Source: Kitasatospora sp. NBC_00240 (GTDB taxonomy: Bacteria; Actinomycetota; Actinomycetes; Streptomycetales; Streptomycetaceae). From it: 64,000 nucleotides of DNA. Of this stretch, positions 17,604 through 26,046 are shown piece after piece. Positions within the stretch are counted from its first letter, which is position 1; each line of letters begins with the position of its first letter. A program made the translations under genes and the position numbers. The stretch covers positions 8,928,001 through 8,992,000 of the forward strand of contig NZ_JAPEMU010000001.1 of NCBI RefSeq assembly GCF_026342405.1, written 5' to 3'. The notes beneath the pieces were generated by a model that saw only the letters and a list, made by a program, of their open reading frames with translations, did no database searches and was not told the origin of the DNA.

Positions 17604-18167
17604 ATGGGCTACATGGACAAAGTCTCCCCGCTGCCGGGCCGCCCGGACGACGCAGCCGTCGCGTCCTCCGTGGTGGAACTCCTGGAGGTGCTCTGGGGCG
17701 GCGGCCGCGATCTCGTCGCCGCGCCGGTGTCGGTGTCGCAGCTGCGGGTGCTCTACGTCCTGGAGGCCCACGACGGCATCAACCTGCGCACCCTCACCGA
17801 GACGCTGGACTCCCGCCCCTCCTCGGCGAGCAGGCTGTGCGACCGGTTGGAGGCGATCGGCCTGGTGCAGCGCACCGCCAGCGCGGCCAGCCGGCGTGAG
17901 CTCGAACTGCGCCTCACGCCCGCCGGACGGACATTTCTCGCCGGCCTGCGCGCGGGCCGGCAGCAGTCCCTGGAAGGGATCCTCCAGCACATGCCCGAGG
18001 CGGACCGCCGTGCCCTGCTGTCCGGGCTGAGGTCCTTCCGCGCCGCCGCGCTGGGCACGGCCGCGGAGATGGCCCCCGGGGCAGGCACAGGCACGGAACC
18101 GGCCGGGGCCGGACCCACGGCCGTGGCCGAGGGCGTGCGCGGCATCGGGTCCGCCCGGAGCGCCTGA
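17604..18167 (+). CDS. MarR family transcriptional regulator
   Basis: About 187 residues. The winged helix is clear (VSQLRVLYVLEAHDGINLRTL, SSASRLCDRLEAIGLVQR, SRRELELRLTPAGRTFL). An alanine/glycine-rich C-terminal tail follows. In-frame ATGs at 17604 and 17613 are both possible. It lies between a divergent SpoIIE phosphatase and a co-directional STAS gene. The promoter of the latter has tandem repeats that could be its binding sites. Confidence 0.88.
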   Translation: MGYMDKVSPLPGRPDDAAVASSVVELLEVLWGGGRDLVAAPVSVSQLRVLYVLEAHDGINLRTLTETLDSRPSSASRLCDRLEAIGLVQRTASAASRRELELRLTPAGRTFLAGLRAGRQQSLEGILQHMPEADRRALLSGLRSFRAAALGTAAEMAPGAGTGTEPAGAGPTAVAEGVRGIGSARSA

Positions 18168-18239
18168 CCGCCGGCGTGCCCCGGTCCCGTCCATCGCGCG
18201 TCGCAGCCGTCCGGGCGGTCGTTCCCGCGCGGCCAGCCA

Positions 18240-18290
18240 ATTGTTGTCGAGGGTGGATTGTTGTCGAAAAGCAAATGTTGCCTCTAGGGT
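18240..18290 (+). promoter_or_regulatory. STAS-gene promoter with 17-bp-spaced repeats
   Basis: ATTGTTGTCGA is at 18240 and again at 18257, with a degenerate third copy (AATGTTGCCTC) at 18274, giving a strict 17-bp spacing. TTGTCG (18261-18266) and TAGGGT (18285-18290), 18 bases apart, form a plausible -35/-10. Repeats every ~1.6 helical turns overlapping a promoter suggest cooperative regulator binding, perhaps by the adjacent MarR. Confidence 0.55.
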
Positions 18291-18356
18291 AGCCCTGTGC
18301 CGCAGTTCGCGGTACCGGGCCGCGCGCTGCGCACCGCCCGGTGAAGGGAGGCCGTC

Positions 18357-18758
18357 ATGGCCGAACGACCCAGCACGGCACCGGGCGACCTGACGGTGCA
18401 GGTCAGCGCCGGCGCGAGCGTCGCCTACATCGAACTGTCCGGTGAGCTCGACATGGACACCGTCCCGCAGGTCGAGGAGACCGTCCGCCAGTCGCTGCTC
18501 GCCCGGACCCGCATCGTCATCTTCGACGTCCGAGGCCTCTCCTTCTGCGACTGCGCGGGCCTGGGCGGCCTGCTGCGGGCCCGGCAGCGGATCGTCGGTG
18601 CACATGCCGTCTTCCATCTGGAGAATCCTCCGCCCATGCTGGTGCGTCTGGCGGCCCTCAGTGGCACCGGGGGCGCGCTCGGCCTCCCGGCGACGCCGCC
18701 CGCGGTGCCTGCCGATCCGGCCCGCACCGACCGTGCCCGCGTCGGGGCGGACCACTGA
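18357..18758 (+). CDS. STAS-domain protein (anti-anti-sigma factor-like) lacking the phospho-acceptor serine
   Basis: A 133-residue protein with a STAS domain (AYIELSGELDMDTVPQVEETV ... IVIFDVRGLSFCDCAGLGGLL). In SpoIIAA/RsbV the loop reads DSSGLG and the second serine is phosphorylated. Here it is DCAGLG, so that serine is alanine. The protein may therefore be permanently able to bind an anti-sigma factor, or be regulated otherwise. ATG 18357 follows AAGGGAGG. The partner SpoIIE phosphatase and MarR genes lie just upstream. Confidence 0.88.
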   Translation: MAERPSTAPGDLTVQVSAGASVAYIELSGELDMDTVPQVEETVRQSLLARTRIVIFDVRGLSFCDCAGLGGLLRARQRIVGAHAVFHLENPPPMLVRLAALSGTGGALGLPATPPAVPADPARTDRARVGADH

Positions 18759-18843
18759 CGGCCCGGAGAGGCGCGGGCTCCGGGGTGCATCGGCTACGGC
18801 GGCCCCGGGAGCGGCGCAATCGTGGTGGCGTGCGGCCGGCCGG

Positions 18844-18933
18844 TCAGCGTTCGAGCGCGCCCTGGAAGTCATCGCCCGCCTGCCCCACGGCGCCCGTGTC
18901 ACCGGTGTTCTCGATCGTGTCGCCCCTGCTCAT
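18844..18933 (-). CDS. putative 29-residue peptide
   Basis: A short ORF reading MSRGDTIENTGDTGAVGQAG and ending DDFQGALER. It has a good ribosome site (CCGAGGAGA) and a composition unlike the arginine/proline runs of random GC-rich frames. It has no membrane segment and resembles no family I can name. The 332 bases upstream (18934-19265) hold no other gene I can support. Confidence 0.4.
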   Translation of the reverse strand: MSRGDTIENTGDTGAVGQAGDDFQGALER

Positions 18934-19265
18934 CGGAGATCTCCTCGGTCGGTGGCCCGCGATGCTGACAGAGTTCATCTGTCCGGTCGGAGCCGGAAGA
19001 TTCGTGTGAATATCCGCCGCTGCCGGGGCGGTCGAACCTCGGGCCACGACGTGTGCCGGTGGTGACGGATCCATGCGGCTCCGAGCCGCCGCCCGCAGCA
19101 CCTCCGGCGCCTCGCACACCGGTGCGGCGACCGCGGCCTGCGCCGGCAGCAGTCCGCGCCGGACCTCCTCCGGGGCCGGCGCGGACCTGATGTCGACACG
19201 CCCCCGCGGTCGTCGCGTGCCGGTCCGGCCGGCGGACCCGCGGGGACAGGTGGGCGAGCGGCTCG

Positions 19266-19532
19266 TCAGTGACTGTGCCGCAGGATCCATCGGACGCCGC
19301 GGTCGGCGCCCGCGCAGCGACGCCTGATCCGCGCGTGCCGCGTGTGCGGTACGTCGTCGGACAACTGCAGCGCTGCTTCGGTCAGTTCACGTGCCCGACA
19401 CTGGAGATCGAGCGAGGAGTCCGGGTCCGGCCGGGGAGCAGCCGTCAGGCGCCGGTACGCCGTCTCGACCGCGGCCAGCGCCGTACCCAGATCGTCTTGT
19501 GCCGTCCGCGGACGGTGAGGAAGCGTTGCCAT
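19266..19532 (-). CDS. hypothetical 88-residue protein
   Basis: It starts MATLPHRPRTAQDDLGTALAAV at ATG 19532, with TAGGAGAGG upstream. It is mostly helical by composition (ETAYRRLTAA, ARELTEAALQLSDDV) with an arginine-rich C terminus containing one cysteine. No family is recognised. It reads in the same direction as the DUF1269 gene that ends 97 bases upstream, so co-transcription is possible. Confidence 0.5.
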   Translation of the reverse strand: MATLPHRPRTAQDDLGTALAAVETAYRRLTAAPRPDPDSSLDLQCRARELTEAALQLSDDVPHTRHARIRRRCAGADRGVRWILRHSH

Positions 19533-19628
19533 GCCCTCTCCTACACGGTGTGATGCGCCAACCCTGCGGTCGTTCGCCCTCGACGGGGTCCGGGGCCGGC
19601 GCTCCGGGCCGGCCACCAGCACCTCGTG

Positions 19629-20162
19629 TCACGTACTCCCCGGAGCGTCGGGATCCTCCTCGGTCATCTTCTGCTGCGCCTCGGCGATCGCACCCTTCAG
19701 GGCCTGTACGTGGTGACCCTCGGCTTCACCGACCGCCTTCCTCACGGCGCGGGTCACTGCCGGTTCGATCTTTCCGGCCGCCGAGTGCGGGTAGGCGACG
19801 ACCAGTCCCGCGCCTCCGAGCGGGATGGTGGCCCCGGCCTGTTCCCCCAGCTTGGCGGAGGTCTTGTGCGACAGGAGCTTGCCGGCCCCGGCGCCGATCG
19901 CTGCGCCGACCGCGGTCGCGGCGAGCAGAGGCGGCGCGAACAGCCCGACCACGAACCCGACGGAGCCCAGGCCCGCTGCGCCCTCGCGAACCATGTGATC
20001 GGTCTCCTCCACCGACAGGTCGCCGTCGAGGCCCTTGCTCACGACCACCGCCCCGTGCAGGTACCCGCCGCCGGCCAGGACCGCCTCGTAGTCCTCCTTG
20101 GCGGCCTCCTTCGACATGTAACCGCCGATCAGGACATCGATCGTCTCGTCGTCGAACTTCAT
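19629..20162 (-). CDS. DUF1269-type protein with glycine-rich membrane hairpin
   Basis: A 177-residue protein. The N-terminal domain (DVLIGGYMSKEAAKEDYEAV, HGAVVVSKGLDGDLSVEET) is followed by two glycine/alanine-rich hydrophobic segments (about residues 65-100) and a charged helical C terminus. This matches DUF1269-type membrane-associated proteins of unknown role; a similar protein is encoded at 63395. ATG 20162 follows GAGGAGGA. It starts 26 bases after the arylsulfatase stop, so the two genes are probably one transcript. Confidence 0.75.
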   Translation of the reverse strand: MKFDDETIDVLIGGYMSKEAAKEDYEAVLAGGGYLHGAVVVSKGLDGDLSVEETDHMVREGAAGLGSVGFVVGLFAPPLLAATAVGAAIGAGAGKLLSHKTSAKLGEQAGATIPLGGAGLVVAYPHSAAGKIEPAVTRAVRKAVGEAEGHHVQALKGAIAEAQQKMTEEDPDAPGST

Positions 20163-20188
20163 CGGTCCTCCTCAGCTCCGAACGTTCC

Positions 20189-22585
20189 TCACGCCGAGAG
20201 TCCGTGCCCGGCGTGCCCATGGTGGGCAGCCGTGTGCAGCGCGTCCTCGTCCTCGGCCGACGGGTGCGACGTGATGTCGAACGTGACCTTCCTGACGGTG
20301 CCGGTGAAGGCGAAGGGCTTCTTGTCCTCGTAGCTGAGGTCGACGACTCCGCCGTTGTCACGGCCGATGTCCATGCCGGCGTAGGCAGAGAAACGGATCG
20401 GGACGGTGTGGTCCATCCGGCCGGTGGCGACGGCCTCGCCGTTGACCAGCAGGGTGACCTGCCCGCCGGTGGCGGGCTTGGGCGCATCGGCCACGAACTC
20501 CATGCGCACGTTCACCTCACCCGCCGGCAGCCGCACGTCGGCCTGCTGCCGGTAGACGAACACGCCCATCATCGAGTAGGTGTGGGTGAGTCTGCCGTCC
20601 TGGACGAAGAGCGAGAACCCGCCCAGATGGTCGGCCTCGGCCACGATCACGCCTTCGGCCCCCTCGGGCGGGACCATCAGGTCGGCGCTGATCGTGTACG
20701 AGTGGTTGTAGATGCGCGGGATCATCCCCGACATGACGTTCTGGACGTCTCCCCGGTACTCGAAGTGGTCCAGATCCGGCCGCGGCGGGAGGATGCCGAA
20801 GAACGCGGAGAGCGTGGCGAGCAGCGGGAGCACCTTGTACTTCTCCGCCTCCTGCCAGAAGAGCTCCCTCAACTCTCTCACCTTCTCGGGGTGATCCGCG
20901 GCGAGGTCGTGCGCCTGGCTGAAGTCGTCAGGCAGGTAGTAGAGCTCGGTCGGGTCGTCGTCCGGGTTCCAGACGCCGGGCGCGTACGGCTTGAGCGCCT
21001 CGGGTGTGACCACCCAAGGGATGCGCTCGGTCTTCATCGCCAGCCACCAGCCGTCCTTGTACATGGCACGGTTGCCGATGCTCTCGAAGTACTGCTGCGC
21101 GTGCCGTTCCGGGGCGGCCGCGGCGAACAGCGACTCCGCGAAGGTCACACCGTGCAGCGGCTCCTGCTCGATACCGTCGACATGCGAGGGGGCCGGGATC
21201 CCGAGGACGTCCAGGATCGTCGGACCGATGTCGATGACGTGGGTGAACTGCGAGCGCAGCGCGCCCGGGTCCGTGATCCGCGCCGGCCAGTGGACGACCA
21301 TCGGGTCACGCGTCCCGCCCAGGTGGGACCCGACCTGCTTGCCCCACTTGAACGGAGTGTTGCCCGCCCACGCCCACGCCGCGGAGTAGTGCGGATCCAT
21401 GAGCTGTGAGCCCCAGGCCTCGATGCCGCCGTAGCGCTCGGCCAGTTGAAGCTGCATCTCGTCGCTGAGCGGGATGCCGTTCTGCATCGTCATCTCGTTG
21501 AACGAGCCGGTGACGGTGCCCTCCATGCTGGCCCCGTTGTCACCCCAGACCCAGATGATCAGCGTGTTGTCGAGTTCGCCGAGTTCGTCGATCGCGTCGA
21601 TGACCCGGCCGACGTTGTGGTCGGCGTTCTCCGAGAATCCCGCGTAGACCTCCATCTGACGGGCGTAGTACGCCTTCAGCCGGTCGGAGATGTCGTCCCA
21701 TGCGGGGAAGGCGCCGTCAGTTGCGTTTCGGCAGGGATCACGCCCAGTTCCTTCTGCCGGGCGAAGACCTCCTCCCGAAGCCGGTCCCAGCCCTGGTCGA
21801 ACTTGCCCTTGTACTTGTCCGCCCATTCGGAGGCCACGTGGTGCGGGGCGTGGCTGCAACCGGTCGCGAAGTAGACGAAGAACGGTTTGGCGGCGTCCTG
21901 CGCCCGGACCCCGTGGAGCCACTCGATGGTCTTGTCGGCCATGTCGTCCGGCAGATAGTAGGGGTTCTCCTTGTCGTAGAAGCCCTCCGGGGTACCGATG
22001 ATCTTCTGGTTCTCGGCGAGGCAGGGATCCCACTGGCCGGCGTCACCACCCAGGAACCCGTAGAAGTAGTCGAAGCCCCAGCCGTTCGGCCAGCGGGCGA
22101 ACGGTCCGGCCGGTCCCTGGTCACCGTCGGGGGTGAGGTGCCACTTGCCGAACGCCGCGGTGCTGTAGCCGTTCTCCGTCAGGACCCTCGGCCAAGGCGT
22201 GCAGTCCCGCGGCACGATCGCCGTGTAGCCGGGGAAGCCGCTGGAGAGCTCGCCGATCGAGCCGAAGCCCACCGTGTGACTGTTGCGCCCGGTGAGCAGC
22301 GCCGCTCGGGTCGGGGAGCAGAGCGCCGTGGTGGAACCGGTTGTATCGCAACCCCGCCTCGGCCATCTGGGTGAACCGTGGGGTGTTGATGGGACCACCG
22401 AACGTGCTCGGGTTGCCGAAGCCGGCGTCGTCGATCAGCACCACCACGACATTCGGGGCCCCTTCCGGGGGCTCCGGGTGCCCGATGAGGTCCCAGTCCG
22501 GCCTCGATCCGTCGAGTGTCCTGTTACTCACTCCTTGGAACGCCGGCCTGCGTATCGGAAGCTTCGTGCGGTCGAGCTCGCTCAT
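20189..22585 (-). pseudogene. arylsulfatase gene interrupted by two compensating frameshifts
   Basis: Sulfatase similarity runs continuously across about 2.4 kb but in two frames. The N-terminal part (MSELDRTKLPIRRPAF ... VVVVLIDDAGFGNPSTFGG) and the C-terminal part from DGAFPAWDDISDRLKAYYAR share one frame. The middle part, with the modification signature CSPTRAALLTGRN and GKWHL, lies in another. The switches are near 22330-22340 and 21715-21725. Joined, the protein would be about 797 aa, a full-length type I sulfatase using a formylglycine made from Cys. No signal peptide is visible. Either it is a decaying gene or the sequence has two indel errors. The neighbouring formylglycine-generating enzyme is intact. 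Confidence 0.8.
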
Positions 22586-23286
22586 CGTTGTCCTACTTCC
22601 CGTTCACAACCGTCAGCGTCGAGGGCACGGGGGCAGGAAGCCCGTCCCGAGTCCCCGGCACCGTTGTCGGCGGCGGCCGAACCGTGACCGGCCTTGGACG
22701 GCTGAGTTCTGATGCTCTCTTGTGTCGTTGCCCGCCCCGCGCCGTTGTCCCTGTTCCGTCCCCGCCTGCGGCGTCGGGTACTTGACGGGGTGGGCCGTCT
22801 TGTCTCCCCGTGGGCGCAAGCCCTCCCGCTGACTCCGGTACCGGACTGCGGGAAGCCGAGGTGATCGGGCTGTCTCCGCCCGCGCGCCGGCCTGTTCGGG
22901 GTGGGGGGAGGACCTGGCGTCCGGCTCAGCCGTGGGCGTGGCGGGCCCGAGATGTCGTTGCCGGCGATGACGGCGACTTCACCATTGTCCGCCCGGTGGC
23001 AGGGACCGGTCGCCGGCCCCACGCGGATGTGCTGTTCACGGCAGGTCCGCGGTCGAGGTGGACGACATCTGCCGTACCCGGGATGGAACTTGGGACGGGA
23101 TGTGGGCCCACAGGCACCGTGCAAGGCTGGCGTCGGCCGCCGCAGGGACCGGCGCGAGGATCGCCGGGACGACCGCCGGGACCGGCGCTGATCCGTGACC
23201 CAGGGCGGGCGGCCGGTTCGGACAACCGATGCGAGGTGATGCAGCCGTGGTGGGCGCGGCGTCGCGGACGGTGGTGTCCGGGCCGC
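22586..23286. other. 701-bp interval without a supported gene
   Basis: The interval lies between the sulfatase start and the stop of the formylglycine-generating enzyme gene. Open frames here are arginine/proline-rich and lack family similarity. One minus-strand frame ends with a TGA overlapping the sulfatase ATG (ATGA), but its sequence does not look like protein. The sulfatase ribosome site (GTAGGACAACG) is at the left edge. Confidence 0.5.
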
Positions 23287-24261
23287 TCATCGAGCGGCCG
23301 GGTCGCCCGCGCAGCGGAAGCCGATGTTGCCGGTGGAGGAGTCGGGGGTGTTGGCCATCCGCGCGGAGACCCGGTAGCGGCGGCAGTACGAGGCGTGGCA
23401 GAGGTAGGAGCCACCGCGAAGGGCACGCGGGGGGCCGGCTGCCGGGGCGCCCGGGGCGTCTCGCCCGCCGGTGGCGTGGCGGACGGCGTGGAAGCAGTCG
23501 GCTGTCCACTCCCAGACGTTGCCGGTCATGTTGTGGAGGCCGTAGCCGTTCGGGGGGAACGCGTCCACGGGGCAGGTACCGAGGTAGCCGTCCTCAAGGG
23601 TGTTGTGGCCTGGGAAGGAACCGTTCCAGACGTTCATGCGGTGCCGGCCGCCGGGGCGGAGGTCGCCGCCCCACGGAAAGGGCTCCTGTTCGAGCCCACC
23701 GCGGGCGGCGTACTCCCATTCGGCCTCCGTCGGAAGCCGTCGGCCGGCCCAGGAGCAGTAGGCGAGGGCGTCGTTCCACGAGACGTGCACCACAGGGTGC
23801 GTCGCGCGCCCGCCGCGGTCGGAAGCGGGGCCGAACGGATGCCGCCAGTCGGCGCCGAGCACCTCCCGCCACCACGGAGCGGCGGCGACCGCCCGGGTGG
23901 GCGGGAAGTCGTCGGGCAGGAGGCCGCCGAAGACGAACGACGCCCCGTAGCTCTCGGCATCGGTGACGTGTCCGGTGGCGGCCACGAACGAGGCGAAGCG
24001 GGCGTTGCTGACGCAGTGCGCGTCGATGGCGAACGGGCCGACCCGCACCCGTCGCACCGGGCCCTCACCGTCCTCGGGGTAGGCGAGCGCGTCGTCGCTG
24101 CCCATGCGGAACCAGCCGCCGTCCAGCCGGACAGGCCGCGGACCGGCCGGGGCCGCGCCCGACTGTGCGACCGGTGGTGCCGACAGCCCGGGCGGATCCG
24201 ACTCCCCGGACCCCTCCGGGCGGCGGCCCGGCGCGCAGCAGGAGGGGATGCTCAGTGTCAT
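23287..24261 (-). CDS. formylglycine-generating enzyme (sulfatase-modifying factor family)
   Basis: A 324-residue SUMF1/FGE-family enzyme that oxidises the active-site Cys of type I sulfatases to formylglycine in the cytoplasm. Family marks are WFRMGSDD, VSWNDALAYCSWAGRRLPTE, EWEYAARGG, NVWEWTADCF and the terminal GNIGFRCA. The copper-binding active-site cysteine pair is in SYLCHASYCRRYRVSAR. The first 40 residues are proline/cysteine-rich and poorly conserved. ATG 24261 overlaps the stop of a 17-codon ORF (ATGA). It is encoded beside its presumed substrate, the arylsulfatase at 20189. Confidence 0.92.
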   Translation of the reverse strand: MTLSIPSCCAPGRRPEGSGESDPPGLSAPPVAQSGAAPAGPRPVRLDGGWFRMGSDDALAYPEDGEGPVRRVRVGPFAIDAHCVSNARFASFVAATGHVTDAESYGASFVFGGLLPDDFPPTRAVAAAPWWREVLGADWRHPFGPASDRGGRATHPVVHVSWNDALAYCSWAGRRLPTEAEWEYAARGGLEQEPFPWGGDLRPGGRHRMNVWNGSFPGHNTLEDGYLGTCPVDAFPPNGYGLHNMTGNVWEWTADCFHAVRHATGGRDAPGAPAAGPPRALRGGSYLCHASYCRRYRVSARMANTPDSSTGNIGFRCAGDPAAR

Positions 24262-24311
24262 CTGCTCGGTTTCTCCGTTTCCTGGTGACCGTAGGAGTCC
24301 AGCTCGTTCAT
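24258..24311 (-). CDS. 17-residue upstream ORF translationally coupled to the FGE gene
   Basis: It encodes MNELDSYGHQETEKPSR from ATG 24311, preceded by GAGGAATGGAGC. Its stop overlaps the FGE start as ATGA. The FGE start itself has only a distant GGAG, so ribosomes finishing this leader could re-initiate. Hydrophilic, no family. Confidence 0.45.
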   Translation of the reverse strand: MNELDSYGHQETEKPSR

Positions 24312-24627
24312 GCTCCATTCCTCGCACATCGGACCGGCCGGCGCAGTCCGGGGCCGTCGCACGGCCGAGGCGCCTGGGGTGAGGGCGCTGTCCGGGAGAG
24401 GCGACGGGACGGCGGTTTGTCGCCGGGCTGCGTGACCGGGCGCCGGGCGACCCGTGAGGATTCTCAATGTCGTTGTCCGCCGGCAGACCTGACGAACCGT
24501 CCGGAAGGCCGGGAAGGCTCGCGCACCGGGCGGCACCACCGGCGGGGGCGGCGTCCGCAGTCAGGTTCCCGGTGGCCGGCTCCGAGGGGCGGCCCCGATC
24601 GACATGGAGGCGAAAGCCCCGGAGAGG

Positions 24628-24658
24628 CATCCTGGCTGCCGTCATGGCAGCCTGGATG
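24628..24658. other. hairpin in the divergent gap 24312-24717
   Basis: Arms 24628-24640 and 24646-24658 pair over 13 bp with one T/T mismatch and a 5-base loop. It ends about 60 bases before the DUF7144 start, so it could be a 5' leader structure of that mRNA. Nothing else in this 406-base gap is recognisable. Confidence 0.45.
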
Positions 24659-24717
24659 TGGAGTCTCCGACCAGGTCGCCGGATGGGCGACGAGGTTGTT
24701 CTCGAAGGAGCCCGAAC

Positions 24718-25149
24718 ATGGCCAGCAATGTCAGCGGGACAGCGACGGATGCTCAGGATTCCCGGCGGCCGTTCGCGACCGGCTGGACCGTATTTGCCGC
24801 AGTGCTCATGATCTTCGGCGGCGCGATGGCCATATTCGAGGGGATAGCCGCCATCGCCAAGGACGACCTGATCGTCGTCACCCGTAACTACGCCTACCAG
24901 ATGAACACCACCGGCTGGGGCTGGATCCACCTCATCCTGGGCATCGTCATCGTGCTGGCCGGCCTGGCCCTCTTCACCGGGGCCGTCTGGGCACGCGCCG
25001 TCGGTGTCGTCGTCGCCGGGTTGGGGATGATCGCGAACTTCCTGTGGCTGCCCTACTACCCGTTCTGGGCCATCGTGCTGATCGCCATCGACGTCTTCGT
25101 CATCTGGGCTCTCTGCGCCGGAACGACCAGAAGCTCGTGGCGGGTCTGA
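24718..25149 (+). CDS. DUF7144-type four-helix membrane protein
   Basis: A 143-residue protein with four transmembrane helices (TVFAAVLMIFGGAMAIFEGI, WIHLILGIVIVLAGLALFTG, AVGVVVAGLGMIANFLWLPY, WAIVLIAIDVFVIWALC). The pattern matches proteins annotated DUF7144, common in actinobacteria, function unknown. ATG 24718 has AAGGAG at good spacing. It converges on the GAP-family gene across a strong terminator. Confidence 0.85.
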   Translation: MASNVSGTATDAQDSRRPFATGWTVFAAVLMIFGGAMAIFEGIAAIAKDDLIVVTRNYAYQMNTTGWGWIHLILGIVIVLAGLALFTGAVWARAVGVVVAGLGMIANFLWLPYYPFWAIVLIAIDVFVIWALCAGTTRSSWRV

Positions 25150-25201
25150 TCTGCCGCCGCCGGCCCGCCGTGCGGGACCGGCGGCGCTGCGCCGCCCGCG
25201 A

Positions 25202-25244
25202 GTCGTTCCCCTCGACAGGCACGGCGCCCGTCGAGGGGAACGAC
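25202..25244. terminator. bidirectional terminator between DUF7144 and GAP-family genes
   Basis: Perfect 15-bp inverted repeat (25202-25216 with 25230-25244, 13-base loop) in a 123-base convergent gap. Confidence 0.8.
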
Positions 25245-25272
25245 ACCGCGATCCCGCCTCGGCATCGCCGAC

Positions 25273-25920
25273 TCAGACGAGCTGCGAGAGGCTCTCGCCC
25301 ACCAACCAGAAGCCGACCAGGAGCGAGAGCACGACGATCGCCGGCTCCTGGTGGTCGACGATCCACCGGCGCAGCCGCTCCAGCCCGACCTCGGCAGCAC
25401 TCGGGGCGAATGTGGTGTAGAGCTCCATCACCAGCTGACTCGACGCCGCCAGGAGGCAGAAGGCGAACAGGGCGAACCAGGTGGCGGAGTCGGACAGATC
25501 CGCCTGGACCACCGCGGCCGCGCCGGCGGCCACCAGCCCCCAGGGCTGGAGGAGCACCGCGACTCCGGCCGCCGACCATGAATTGGCCTGGTCCAGGTGC
25601 CTTTGCCACTTGGGGGTCTTCCGTTCGTGCCGCACCTTGACGCGGCGCCGCTTGTGCTCGCCGTAGGCGATCAGGCCGATGCCCACCACCAGCTTGACCA
25701 CCAGGGCGGCCGTCGACGAGGCCGAATTCCTGGCGGGAGGCTGACCTCCGGTCAACAGCAGCACCGCGGCGATCACCACGACCAGGCACGTCAGCCAGGC
25801 AAGGAGGAACGCCAGGCCTTTGCGGACTCCCCGATCGGCCGACAGCAGCAGGACGAAGGCGATGAGCGGCAGCGGTTCGAGCGTGATCGCCAGACCGATC
25901 ACCATGAGCTCAAGGACCAT
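25273..25920 (-). CDS. GAP family (SfLAP-like) integral membrane protein
   Basis: A 215-residue protein with six hydrophobic segments. It starts MVLELMVIGLAITLEPLPLI, which matches the N terminus of the GAP/Sap family (sulfolipid-1-addressing protein in mycobacteria, LysE-like topology), and contains a central basic loop GEHKRRRVKVRHERK. The family is implicated in lipid or small-molecule export; the substrate here is unknown. ATG 25920 follows GAAGG. Confidence 0.8.
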   Translation of the reverse strand: MVLELMVIGLAITLEPLPLIAFVLLLSADRGVRKGLAFLLAWLTCLVVVIAAVLLLTGGQPPARNSASSTAALVVKLVVGIGLIAYGEHKRRRVKVRHERKTPKWQRHLDQANSWSAAGVAVLLQPWGLVAAGAAAVVQADLSDSATWFALFAFCLLAASSQLVMELYTTFAPSAAEVGLERLRRWIVDHQEPAIVVLSLLVGFWLVGESLSQLV

Positions 25921-26046
25921 CGTCAGCCACCTTCGGGATTTCCGGACACGCGTGGTGCCGGGCAGTGGGCGCGGTCCTGCGTCGGAACGGTAGGCCGGCA
26001 GGCGGAGTGACTCCTCCGCGGCAACGGCGCGCCGGTGGCGCGGCGG

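Noticed and set aside
22582..23124. An open frame ending in an ATGA overlap with the sulfatase start
   Set aside because: No start with a ribosome site and composition (R/P/G-rich) typical of non-coding frames; the overlap alone is weak.
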